DNA from: Euryarchaeota archaeon RBG_13_57_23
Lineage (GTDB): Archaea > Thermoplasmatota > Thermoplasmata > UBA10834
Reading direction: 5' to 3'
Length of the DNA stretch: 22,539 bases
Assembly (NCBI GenBank): GCA_001800675.1
Contig: MGVW01000066.1
Location: 1 to 22,539, forward strand
Part shown: piece after piece, positions 6,471 to 12,878 of the stretch
Layout of the letters: every line of letters starts with the position of its first letter
Position numbering within the stretch: position 1 is the first letter of the stretch
The notes under the pieces: generated by a model
The model's database searches: none
What the model saw: the letters and a program-made list of their open reading frames with translations, nothing else
What the model was told of the DNA's origin: nothing
Made by a program: the position numbers and the translations under genes

Positions 6471-6861
6471 CCCCGACCGGTGGTTTCTCTGCTGGCTTCG
6501 ATTTCGATGTCCTCTTGATAGCCACTCTCTTAGGGAAGTATCTCAGTATGATGACGTCGCCTATGGCGGATACCCACCTGAAGGGGACGTTCACCGCCTT
6601 GGATCCCTCCACCAGGAGCGGGTTCGTGTTGCTGACAAACAGACCTTCTACCTTGTTGTCGTCGACGTTGACGACCAAGTTGCCGACGTTGCCGAGGTAA
6701 AGACCTTGGCTTGTGTAGACCTGCAGACCAATGAGCTCAGAAGCTTCTTCGAGCGGCATCCAACATCCCTGCGACCGTATCGCCATCCTCTCCTTAAAAA
6801 GCTTCTCCAATCCAGCTCGGCCAGTCTCAAGACTACGTCTTGAGGCCGAGAAGAATCCCAT
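6466..6861 (-). CDS. PRC-barrel domain protein
   Basis: The PRC-barrel covers roughly the last 80-95 residues. It starts at MPLEEASELIGLQVYTSQGLYLG and contains VGNLVVNVDDNKVEGLFV and VNVPFRWVSAIGDVIILRYFP, a typical archaeal PRC signature. A basic tail ends in KSKPAEKPPVGE. PRC-barrels are small beta-barrels that act as protein-interaction modules in RNA processing and, in haloarchaea, in FtsZ-based division; which applies here is unknown. The start is uncertain. ATG 6861 is chosen (131 aa, short helical N-terminus) because a TATA-like box lies near 6900. ATG 6786 follows AAGGAGAGG directly and would give 106 aa. The frame runs to 6918. Confidence 0.8.
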   Translation of the reverse strand: MGFFSASRRSLETGRAGLEKLFKERMAIRSQGCWMPLEEASELIGLQVYTSQGLYLGNVGNLVVNVDDNKVEGLFVSNTNPLLVEGSKAVNVPFRWVSAIGDVIILRYFPKRVAIKRTSKSKPAEKPPVGE

Positions 6862-6899
6862 TTCGCCACAATACTTAACTACGGGAGCGCGAATCGGTA

Positions 6900-6912
6900 T
6901 TGCATAATAAAG
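6900..6912. promoter_or_regulatory. Shared TATA-like region between PRC-barrel and thioredoxin genes
   Basis: TTGCATAATAAAG sits in the spacer between two divergent genes. On the plus strand it is about 30-40 nt before the thioredoxin ATG (6941). On the minus strand TTTATTATG is about 40-50 nt before ATG 6861. Either or both could use it. Confidence 0.45.
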
Positions 6913-6940
6913 GCACAAGCGTGCAAAACGGTGTTACAAG

Positions 6941-7354
6941 ATGTCATCAGAAATCGAAGAGATACGCCAGAAGAAGATGGCCGAGATGATCAAGCAGGCA
7001 GGGCAGAAAACGTCCGGCGGAAACGGATGGCCGGAGGCACCCGTCACGGTCAACGATGCCAACTTCGAGGAGACGGTCAAGAAGTATCCAAGAGTCGTGG
7101 TGGACTGCTGGGCTCCGTGGTGCGGACCTTGCAGGATGTTGGCGCCGACAATCGACTCCATGGCTAAGGATCAGAAGGGCAAGGTCGTATTCGCGAAGCT
7201 CAATACGGACGACAATTTCAGCACTGCCTCAAAGTTCAGGATAATGAGCATACCGACGCTGCTGTTCTTCAAGGACGGACAGTTGGTCGACAAGATGATC
7301 GGAGCCGCTCCGCGGCCGATGGTCGAGAACGCCGTCAAGCAGGCGCTCGGCTGA
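6941..7354 (+). CDS. trxA: Thioredoxin
   Basis: This 137-aa protein-disulfide reductase has the active site WCGPC (Cys61, Cys64) in VVVDCWAPWCGPCRML, the buried-acid position Asp55, and the cis-Pro in SIPTLLFFKDG (about residue 107). An extra Cys56 sits where Phe or Phe-like residues are usual. The first ~30 residues are a charged helix (IEEIRQKKMAEMIKQ) not part of the classical ~105-aa fold. Many archaeal thioredoxins carry a similar extension. It is expected to act in cytoplasmic thiol homeostasis. The gene is single, with its own promoter upstream and a pyrimidine-rich terminator downstream. Confidence 0.95.
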   Translation: MSSEIEEIRQKKMAEMIKQAGQKTSGGNGWPEAPVTVNDANFEETVKKYPRVVVDCWAPWCGPCRMLAPTIDSMAKDQKGKVVFAKLNTDDNFSTASKFRIMSIPTLLFFKDGQLVDKMIGAAPRPMVENAVKQALG

Positions 7355-7388
7355 GATTCACGATAACCCCCAAACGAGACTCAACCAT

Positions 7389-7417
7389 CCTCTTCTTCTG
7401 ATTTCTTTCTTCTTTTG
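7389..7417 (+). terminator. Pyrimidine/T-rich intrinsic terminator after thioredoxin
   Basis: A 29-nt run of almost only T and C (TCTTCTTCTGATTTCTTTC, then TTCTTTTG) begins 35 nt after the thioredoxin stop. Archaeal RNA polymerase terminates at such T-rich tracts without needing a hairpin. It also separates thioredoxin from the OsmC gene, which has its own TATA box at 7443. Confidence 0.6.
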
Positions 7418-7442
7418 TATGAAGCAAGCGCGTGCGCTGGAA

Positions 7443-7452
7443 AGCTTAAATC
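7443..7452 (+). promoter_or_regulatory. TATA-like box of the OsmC-amidotransferase operon
   Basis: AGCTTAAATC is centred about 35 nt before ATG 7482. It supports that ATG rather than the in-frame ATG 7419, which lies upstream of this element. Confidence 0.5.
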
Positions 7453-7481
7453 GGACTAACTCAGTGGGCATCGCGGTTGAG

Positions 7482-7895
7482 ATGAATTTTGAAACGACCG
7501 TGGTTTGGACGGAGAAGTTCCCAGGCAGACTCCATTGTCAGAACGGCCAGGCCATAGACTACTCTCCTCCGGTGGAGCTCCAGGGCATGTTTGGGACACT
7601 CACTCCAGAAGATGCTTTTGTCGGGGCCGCCAATATGTGTTACCAGATCGTCTTCGAGTATGTCTCGAAGGATCTTGGTATGAAACTCATCGAGTACAAG
7701 TGCAGGGGAGTCGGCGACCTCGAGGTAGTTGAGGGTGTCAAGAAGTTCGTTAAGATCACGCTCTACCCTGAGATGAAGTTCGCTCCGGGCTCCAAGACGT
7801 CGAACCTCGAGAAGGCCATTTCCACCACTAAGAGGAAGTGCCTCGTTACGAACTCGATGGATCTCGTACTCGAGGTAGTTCCCAAGGTGTTGTGA
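7482..7895 (+). CDS. OsmC/Ohr-family peroxiredoxin-like protein
   Basis: This 137-aa protein is of the OsmC fold, which reduces organic hydroperoxides through two cysteines. The N-terminal strand WTEKFPGRLHCQNG is followed by PPVELQGMFGTLTPEDAFVGAANMCYQIVFEY, where the Cys in NMCYQ takes the place of the peroxidatic Cys. The second conserved Cys is in STTKRKCLVTNSM. The fold normally dimerises. ATG 7482 is preferred because the TATA-like box at 7443 lies upstream and the shorter protein matches the usual OsmC length (about 135-145 aa). Its stop overlaps the next start (TGATG), implying coupled translation with the amidotransferase. Confidence 0.87.
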   Translation: MNFETTVVWTEKFPGRLHCQNGQAIDYSPPVELQGMFGTLTPEDAFVGAANMCYQIVFEYVSKDLGMKLIEYKCRGVGDLEVVEGVKKFVKITLYPEMKFAPGSKTSNLEKAISTTKRKCLVTNSMDLVLEVVPKVL

Positions 7896-8629
7896 TGTGC
7901 CGTATGGTTGGGGTCGTGTTCCGAGGCGATTTTCCAACGGGTACGCTAAGGGATCTGCAGCATGTGTCCGAGATCGGCAGAGTCCCGGACGAGGATGAGC
8001 CCGGTCACAACGATGGCTGGGGCATTGTGTCATTCATGGCAGGATCGCCAAGATACGTGGGCCGCAGCCCTCGGCCCATGCGTATGGATCCCTCTTTTGA
8101 CTCAGCACTCGCAGACGTCTCAAGGCTCAGCCATCCAAACATCTTGATTGCGCATGCACGGGCGGCATCTAGAGGCAGTGCCAAAATGGAGAACACTCAC
8201 CCGTTCATTGTGGACGGGATCGTTCTGGGTCACAATGGCACGGTCTATGATCTGTTACCTCCAAAGGACGCATCACCAAAAGGGGAGTCGGACAGTGAGG
8301 TGCTTGCCATGTTAGTCGCAGAGCGATTCGAGGAGAAGCGAGATCTGAGATCAGCTCTCAGGTCCGTCATAGTCGAAGACATCTTTCCGAGGAAGTTCTC
8401 TGCGGCGATTCTGCTTGTTTCCGACGGCAGGAAGCTTTGCGGTTACAGGGACTTCACCGACGAATCCAAGGGCGACTACTACGACTTGAGAATCGCCAGT
8501 TGCTCGGACCATGTGGCTCTCATCCAGGAGACATACGCGGGCTACTCGGTTGAGGTGTCACAGCTGAGGAAGGGAGAATTGGCGACGGTCTCTCTCGACC
8601 TTTCTATCGAAAGAGAGATGGTCCACTAG
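7895..8629 (+). CDS. Class II (Ntn-type) glutamine amidotransferase domain protein
   Basis: This 244-aa protein starts MCR, exposing Cys2 as the N-terminal nucleophile after Met removal. Matching active-site segments are GHNDGWGI (38-44), LIAHARAASRG (84-94, with Arg89) and VLGHNGTVYD (oxyanion-hole Asn114-Gly115). This is the YafJ/EgtC-like stand-alone class II fold, which hydrolyses glutamine or a gamma-glutamyl substrate; the acceptor is unknown. ATG 7895 overlaps the OsmC stop by one base. The frame extends upstream to 7838, but only this ATG puts Cys at position 2. Pairing with a peroxide-reducing protein could mean a thiol or peptide metabolite is involved (inference). The gene ends within the shared CTAG at 8626-8629. 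Confidence 0.88.
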   Translation: MCRMVGVVFRGDFPTGTLRDLQHVSEIGRVPDEDEPGHNDGWGIVSFMAGSPRYVGRSPRPMRMDPSFDSALADVSRLSHPNILIAHARAASRGSAKMENTHPFIVDGIVLGHNGTVYDLLPPKDASPKGESDSEVLAMLVAERFEEKRDLRSALRSVIVEDIFPRKFSAAILLVSDGRKLCGYRDFTDESKGDYYDLRIASCSDHVALIQETYAGYSVEVSQLRKGELATVSLDLSIEREMVH

Positions 8630-9147
8630 GTACGCGACTTCTTCGCCGCCACCTTGATCGCGTCGAGCATGCTGTCCTTGGGGTCTATTAGCGCGATGGG
8701 GATGTCGATTATCTTCTCGATGGTCGGGCTGACTATCGGGGCACAGACCACCGCGATAGCGCCCTCCCTCTCAGCTCTGATTGCTGCGACTATCGCATCT
8801 TCAACCGTTGCAGCGGGATAGTCCCTTACCCTGACGCTTTCGTTGCCTATCTGGACTGAGCGTTCGAGGACATCATCTAGGACGTGCCGCGCCGCAACGA
8901 CTGCGATGAAGTTGCCCGGTCTAGTCCCGCTGGCCTCTCCGACCGCTCTGATGATCTTGCGAAGCACTTGTAGGCTGGGAGATCGTCCTTCGTTGGTGAT
9001 CTTGTAGAGTGTGCTCGGAGAGACCATGGCTTTCTTGGCGAGTTCTTGTACGGTCATTCCTAGGGCTTCCAAGGATTCCTTCAGCGTTCTGCTGAAGCTC
9101 TCATCCGATTCCATCGCTGCCGCAAGGAGTCTCCGTTTTTGTTCCAT
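8626..9147 (-). CDS. XRE-type HTH regulator with C-terminal putative sensor domain
   Basis: This 173-aa protein has an N-terminal helix-turn-helix of the Cro/C1 type (about residues 18-70; MTVQELAKKAMVSPSTLYKITNEGRSPSL is the HTH core). The C-terminal domain runs from about 78 to 170. It starts at GNFIAVVAARHVLDD and ends with AVVCAPIVSPTIEKIIDIPIALIDPKD. Its alternating beta/alpha pattern and the final SP-x-x-x-x-x-x-x-DIP-x-x-x-I phrasing recall the sensor half of PrpR-N-like regulators; this is a tentative analogy. It is divergently transcribed from the NitT/TauT-type importer and probably controls it, perhaps through the TTTGTAC repeats between them. The start codon ATG 9147 fits a leaderless transcript from the TATA at 9177-9186. 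Confidence 0.82.
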   Translation of the reverse strand: MEQKRRLLAAAMESDESFSRTLKESLEALGMTVQELAKKAMVSPSTLYKITNEGRSPSLQVLRKIIRAVGEASGTRPGNFIAVVAARHVLDDVLERSVQIGNESVRVRDYPAATVEDAIVAAIRAEREGAIAVVCAPIVSPTIEKIIDIPIALIDPKDSMLDAIKVAAKKSRT

Positions 9148-9176
9148 ATATTGTCCTCAATGTAGTAATGGTCGAG

Positions 9177-9186
9177 ATGATATTTG
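9177..9186 (-). promoter_or_regulatory. TATA-like box of the XRE-type regulator
   Basis: On the minus strand CAAATATCAT lies 30-39 nt upstream of ATG 9147. The first TTTGTAC repeat (9183-9189) overlaps its upstream edge, which would allow autoregulation. Confidence 0.45.
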
Positions 9187-9211
9187 TACCTTTGTACTGA
9201 TTTCTCTGTAC
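9183..9211 (+). promoter_or_regulatory. Repeated TTTGTAC-like sites, candidate operators
   Basis: TTTGTAC occurs at 9183-9189 and 9191-9197, and the variant TCTGTAC at 9205-9211. Each contains the self-complementary core GTAC. They lie between the divergent regulator and transporter and just upstream of the transporter TATA-like box CTTAATA (9226-9232). Binding by the adjacent regulator is inference. Confidence 0.4.
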
Positions 9212-9225
9212 ATATGTGGAAAGAG

Positions 9226-9232
9226 CTTAATA
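9226..9232 (+). promoter_or_regulatory. TATA-like box of the NitT/TauT-type importer operon
   Basis: CTTAATA is about 35 nt upstream of ATG 9265, predicting transcription start near 9255 and a short leader carrying GGGTG as a weak ribosome-binding site. Confidence 0.45.
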
Positions 9233-9264
9233 GGGCTCGGACCATCATGATGACGGGTGTAGCC

Positions 9265-10386
9265 ATGGAATCCAAGATCATCATAGCAATCGCTGTTGCA
9301 GCAGTGGTCGTCGTCGGCGTAGTCGCGGCTGCAGTTGTTCTAATGAGTGGGGGAGAGGGCGGAAGCGTGAAGTACATCACTCTCGCCCCGAAGGACATGA
9401 AAGCCAACCTCGCATCGGGACAGATTGACGCATACATAGCGTGGGAACCTTTCGTCTCTGATTCTGTCGTCGGGGATGTCGGAGAGGTCCTGATGTGGTC
9501 AGATGAGATAATGGACGATCATCCGTGTTGCGTCGTGGCTGTGAGGACTGGTTTCCTCAGCGAGACCAGCGTCAACGGGACTGATTTGACCAATCGCTTC
9601 GTGAGGGCTCACGTCGACGCTACTGAGTGGATGCTCGATGCGCTTGCAGACGAGGCGGGCGCCAACTACACAAAGCTCGTGGAGATGGCCGTCCAGTTCA
9701 CAGCGCGGAATGAATCGGTCGTGAAGGCCGCCTTCGTTCACATTCAATTCGGATACGAGATGGGCAGTGACTTCGAGGAAGCTCTCAAGAAGTTCACCGA
9801 CATGTACATCGACACGAACATGACGACTGAGGAGAAGCTCGACGAACGGGGCTATGAATCGGTCTCGGACTTCGTCAGCAGCTACGTCGATGATTTCTAC
9901 CTGGCGACCGCACCTAACGTCGCCGAGAGCGCTACGATACTGAACCCTGACAGGCCGATCAAGCTCGGCTACTTGCTCGGAGATCTTCACCAGCTCGCGC
10001 AGTTCGTGGCCCAGGACAAGACCGTTCTGGGAACTGATAAGAGCATGTTCGAGAAGTATGGACTGAAGGTCGAGGCGGCAGTAGGCGCGCCGTTTGCGAA
10101 TGGCGGCGCGGAGATGGGTGGGTTTGCGGCTGGCAACGTCGATATCGGCTACCTTGGAGCCCCTCCGACAATACTGCAGCACCTGAACGCAGGCATTGGC
10201 ACCAAGATCGTTGCGCAGGCGAACAGTGAAGGTAGCGGACTCGTCGTCAGCGCGGGCTCGGGTATTACCTCACTGTCCGACCTCGAGAACAAGACAGTTG
10301 CGACCCCAGGCGAGAGTTCCATACAATTCCTTCTGCTCAAGATAGCATTGGAGAGGGAGGGTTTGGATCTAGAGATCAAGACCTAA
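9265..10386 (+). CDS. Membrane-anchored ABC substrate-binding protein, NitT/TauT type, with lobes in permuted order
   Basis: This 373-aa protein has an N-terminal hydrophobic helix (residues 5-27). No lipobox Cys follows, so it is probably an uncleaved membrane anchor exposing the rest outside. It should capture a small organic or inorganic anion for the downstream permease and ATPase. Residues 34-225 resemble the second half of family members (LAPKDMKANLASGQIDAYIAWEPF, then DHPCCVVAVRTGFL). Residues 230-373 resemble the first half (PIKLGYLLGDLHQLA, FEKYGLKVE, FAAGNVDIGYLGAPP, and SLSDLENKTVATPGESSIQ). The order is therefore swapped. The C-terminus ends where ordinary members cross between lobes. 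The frame extends to TTG 9184; ATG 9265 is chosen because it directly precedes the anchor and follows the TATA-like box. Confidence 0.87.
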   Translation: MESKIIIAIAVAAVVVVGVVAAAVVLMSGGEGGSVKYITLAPKDMKANLASGQIDAYIAWEPFVSDSVVGDVGEVLMWSDEIMDDHPCCVVAVRTGFLSETSVNGTDLTNRFVRAHVDATEWMLDALADEAGANYTKLVEMAVQFTARNESVVKAAFVHIQFGYEMGSDFEEALKKFTDMYIDTNMTTEEKLDERGYESVSDFVSSYVDDFYLATAPNVAESATILNPDRPIKLGYLLGDLHQLAQFVAQDKTVLGTDKSMFEKYGLKVEAAVGAPFANGGAEMGGFAAGNVDIGYLGAPPTILQHLNAGIGTKIVAQANSEGSGLVVSAGSGITSLSDLENKTVATPGESSIQFLLLKIALEREGLDLEIKT

Positions 10387-10436
10387 CCCCCAAACCTCTA
10401 TCCTCTACACGCGCATCAGGAAAAGGGAGCGAAAGG

Positions 10437-11303
10437 ATGCAAATCCTCCGAGATGATTCAATCGGCATTCTCGGCCGCGTGACGGGACTCCTGGGCAGCT
10501 GGCGCAGACTCTTCTTAGGAGCAGCTTCGCTGGCGGTGTTCATCGCGCTGTGGTCCCTGTACTCCGCCTGGCTTCACGGGGACTGGCCTTTCGCCTACAG
10601 ATCGTGGTCCCAGCCCGCCGAGTACATTCCGTATCCCTCTGAGGTACTCTACGCATTCGTAGATTCGTTCACTCACCGCGACCCGTTCACGAGTCTCTAC
10701 ATGACCAGTCACATCTATGCGAGCTTGAAGAGGATGTTCTTCGGCTTCGTACTCGCGTTCCTCGTTGCGGTTCCACTCGGACTTCTCATGGGCCGCTCGG
10801 CCAACGCTGAGGCAATAGGCAAACCGCTCGTCGAGCTGTTCAGACCAATTCCTCCCCTTGCCTGGGTTCCGATATTCCTCATCGCGCTCAAGCTCTTTTG
10901 GGGGCCGATTGCCATCGTGTTCCTTGGGATCTTCTTTCCGATCCTTCTCAACGTGATGTTCGGCGCGAAGAGCGTCGACCCAGTTCTGATAGACGCCGCA
11001 AGAACGCTCGGCGCGAAGCGGCGTGACATCTTCACGAAGGTCGTGTTGCCGTTCACCATCCCCTACATGATGACGGGGATCAAAGTGGGCATCGGAGTTG
11101 GCTGGATGTGCATCGTGGCTGCCGAGATGCTGGGCGCCGTGGGCGGCGGGGTCGGGCTCTTCATCTACAACATGGCGTACCAAGGCACCATGTATGACAG
11201 GATGTACGCGGGCATGCTGGTGATCGGACTGCTCAGCGTCCTCACAACGGGCGCTGCGGGATTCCTAGAACAGAGGTTGTCAAGATGGATGGGAATGAAG
11301 TAG
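10437..11303 (+). CDS. ABC transporter permease, NitT/TauT (SsuC/TauC) type
   Basis: This 288-aa inner-membrane subunit has about six membrane helices. The first is at residues 24-42, preceded by a basic stretch (GSWRRLF). The cytoplasmic coupling EAA loop is visible as DAARTLGAKRRDIFTKVVLP (about 184-203). The segment LFRPIPPLAWVPIFLIALKLFWG is characteristic of the family's nitrate, sulfonate and taurine permeases. GGGAG stands 8 nt before ATG 10437. A 50-nt pyrimidine-rich spacer separates it from the binding protein, and it overlaps the ATPase gene by 19 nt, so the three form one operon. Substrate choice lies with the binding protein and is unknown. Confidence 0.94.
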   Translation: MQILRDDSIGILGRVTGLLGSWRRLFLGAASLAVFIALWSLYSAWLHGDWPFAYRSWSQPAEYIPYPSEVLYAFVDSFTHRDPFTSLYMTSHIYASLKRMFFGFVLAFLVAVPLGLLMGRSANAEAIGKPLVELFRPIPPLAWVPIFLIALKLFWGPIAIVFLGIFFPILLNVMFGAKSVDPVLIDAARTLGAKRRDIFTKVVLPFTIPYMMTGIKVGIGVGWMCIVAAEMLGAVGGGVGLFIYNMAYQGTMYDRMYAGMLVIGLLSVLTTGAAGFLEQRLSRWMGMK

Positions 11304-12079
11304 TCATAAGCATGAAGCAGCTCTCCAAGGTCTTCACGAAGGACCGGCGGCAGATCAAGGCACTTGAGGGATTCGATCTGGATGTGAAGGAGGGAGAGTT
11401 CGTGTGTCTCCTCGGTCCTTCTGGATGCGGCAAGACTACCATCCTCAGGATAGTCGCTGGCCTTGAGACCGCCACCGGGGGCGACATTACCGTTCGCGGT
11501 AACAAGCCGGGGGTCGCAGGTCAGGCCCGCGGGATGGTCTTCCAGGAGTTCGCTCTCTTTCCTTGGCGCACCGTCAGGAAGAACATCGAGTTCGGCCTGG
11601 AGATCAAGGGGGTTCCGGAAGCCGAGATGCAGAAGATGTCCTCTCAGCTGGTCGATCTCGTTGGGCTGAAGGGGTTCGAGAACGCTCATCCGAAGGAACT
11701 ATCAGGTGGGATGAAGCAGCGGGTAGGCATTGCCAGGGCGCTGGCCAACAACCCGAAAGTGTTGTTGATGGACGAGCCTTTCGGGTCACTCGACGCGCAG
11801 ACTAGGAACCTTATGCAGAAGGAGCTCCTCAGGATCTGGGCCGCTACGAACAAGACGATCCTCTTCGTGACACACTCGGTCGACGAGGCCGTGTTCCTCG
11901 CCGACAGAATCGTGATAATGACCGCGAGGCCCGGCAAAGTAAGAGAAATCATCGAGGTGGACCTTCCCAGGCCGCGGGACAGGACCAGCCAAGAATTCAT
12001 CAAGGTGAGGGGCAAGGTCCTCACAGAGCTGGACGAGGAATTCGAGAAGGCGAGGGCCAAGGAACTGTCCCCTGAGTGA
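11285..12079 (+). CDS. ABC transporter ATP-binding protein, NitT/TauT (SsuB/TauB) type
   Basis: This 264-aa importer ATPase has Walker A GPSGCGKTT (Lys50), Q-loop Gln in GMVFQEFALFPW, a canonical LSGGMKQR signature, Walker B VLLMDEPFGSLD with the catalytic Glu, and switch His in FVTHSVDEA. The phrase ALFPWRTVRKNIEFGLE is typical of nitrate/sulfonate/taurine transporters. ATG 11285 lies inside the end of the permease gene (19-nt overlap, different frame), implying coupling. ATG 11312 is an alternative. It forms the cytoplasmic motor of the importer. Confidence 0.95.
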   Translation: MDGNEVVISMKQLSKVFTKDRRQIKALEGFDLDVKEGEFVCLLGPSGCGKTTILRIVAGLETATGGDITVRGNKPGVAGQARGMVFQEFALFPWRTVRKNIEFGLEIKGVPEAEMQKMSSQLVDLVGLKGFENAHPKELSGGMKQRVGIARALANNPKVLLMDEPFGSLDAQTRNLMQKELLRIWAATNKTILFVTHSVDEAVFLADRIVIMTARPGKVREIIEVDLPRPRDRTSQEFIKVRGKVLTELDEEFEKARAKELSPE

Positions 12080-12092
12080 TTCTTCGACAAGA

Positions 12093-12102
12093 CTTAATTA
12101 TT
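12093..12102 (+). promoter_or_regulatory. TATA-like box of the wHTH / Sm-like cluster
   Basis: CTTAATTATT is centred about 26 nt before ATG 12124, predicting a leaderless transcript. It supports that ATG over the in-frame start at 12076, which overlaps the preceding ATPase gene. Confidence 0.55.
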
Positions 12103-12123
12103 CTAGCCTCGATTCGTACTCAC

Positions 12124-12606
12124 ATGAGCTTCGAGCTAAATGTGGTGAGCAACACCCCGCTGACACCTCTGAACGACATAGACGAGGTCGCGATCTTGTT
12201 CCTTAACCAGGTCGGTTACTTCCCCAAGGGCTACGACCCGAAAACAGATGTAACGGACATCAGGGACAGCGTCCCCTACAAGCTGATGATGAACTACTTC
12301 CTCGACAGGATGGACAAGGCGTGGGTGGTCGAGGATCTTGCCGTGGACCTCGGCACGACCAAGGCGACTATCTACCGGCACATCAACAAGATGAAGGGGT
12401 TCGACATCCTTGAGGAGATGAACGTCGAGGATTCGAGCGGGAAGGTCCGGAAAGGATATCGCATCAGGTACGGGAACCTGAGCAAGGCCTGGAACTTCAC
12501 GGAAGCGCACGTCCAGGTCGCGATGGAGAACTACCGGAAAACCGTCGACCACGTGCAGGAGCTCGCGTCGAAGAGAGGTGAGAAGCATGCCACAAAAAAG
12601 AGATGA
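12124..12606 (+). CDS. Winged-helix DNA-binding protein
   Basis: This 160-aa protein is of unassigned family. A winged helix is visible from about residue 52 to 115 (LMMNYFLDRMDKAWVVEDLA, then the recognition helix LGTTKATIYRHINKMKG, and a wing with DSSGKVRKGYRIRYG). A C-terminal amphipathic helix (about 122-150) could dimerise. The N-terminal ~45 residues (NVVSNTPLTPLNDIDEVAILFLNQVGYFPKGYD) match no family I know. Being leaderless and first in a short cluster, it may regulate its own operon. The start of the following gene lies inside its last 20 nt. Confidence 0.75.
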   Translation: MSFELNVVSNTPLTPLNDIDEVAILFLNQVGYFPKGYDPKTDVTDIRDSVPYKLMMNYFLDRMDKAWVVEDLAVDLGTTKATIYRHINKMKGFDILEEMNVEDSSGKVRKGYRIRYGNLSKAWNFTEAHVQVAMENYRKTVDHVQELASKRGEKHATKKR

Positions 12607-12868
12607 TGCACTCATACTGACGCCAGGGTCGTTGTACAGGATCAAGAGCCTGGAGTCCAGGGATAAACCAATGGAGACTGTCGGGATTTTCAAGGGCTAT
12701 GCGGCTCTCGCTCACGACACCGCCCTGGTGATGGAGCTGGGCAGCGGAGAAGACAAAGGGAAGATGCGCCTCATACCGTCTCATATGATCATCTGCATCG
12801 ACGTGCTGAAGGCTGAGAAGGAGAAGCAGGAGAAGGAATCGGAGACCAACGCGGTCTACTACGGCTGA
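12587..12868 (+). CDS. Hypothetical small protein, possible Sm-like beta-barrel
   Basis: 93 aa. A near-canonical GAGGTGA at 12575-12581 precedes ATG 12587 by 5 nt, which decides the start over GTG 12578. The sequence alternates short beta-strands: LTPGSLYRIKSL, then METVGIFKGYAALAHDTALVMELG, then KMRLIPSHMIICIDVL. The rhythm (G-x-F-x-G-Y, then strand pair, then I-P-x-x-x-I-x-x-I) recalls Sm/LSm barrels, though the classical Sm2 RG motif is absent. A Lys/Glu-rich tail follows. RNA binding is speculation. The gene overlaps the upstream wHTH gene by 20 nt and precedes another wHTH gene by 10 nt, so all three are one operon. Confidence 0.65.
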   Translation: MPQKRDDALILTPGSLYRIKSLESRDKPMETVGIFKGYAALAHDTALVMELGSGEDKGKMRLIPSHMIICIDVLKAEKEKQEKESETNAVYYG

Positions 12869-12878
12869 ATCCGGTATC

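Noticed and set aside
9265..10386. Frameshifted or truncated binding protein rather than a permuted one
   Set aside because: There is one uninterrupted frame with an anchor, both lobe signatures and normal codon use. Truncation would lose one half, whereas both are present in swapped order.
7364..10395. 12-mer TAACCCCCAAAC occurring at 7364-7375 and 10384-10395, both near stop codons
   Set aside because: A few shared 12-mers are expected by chance in a window of this size, and the flanks are not similar.
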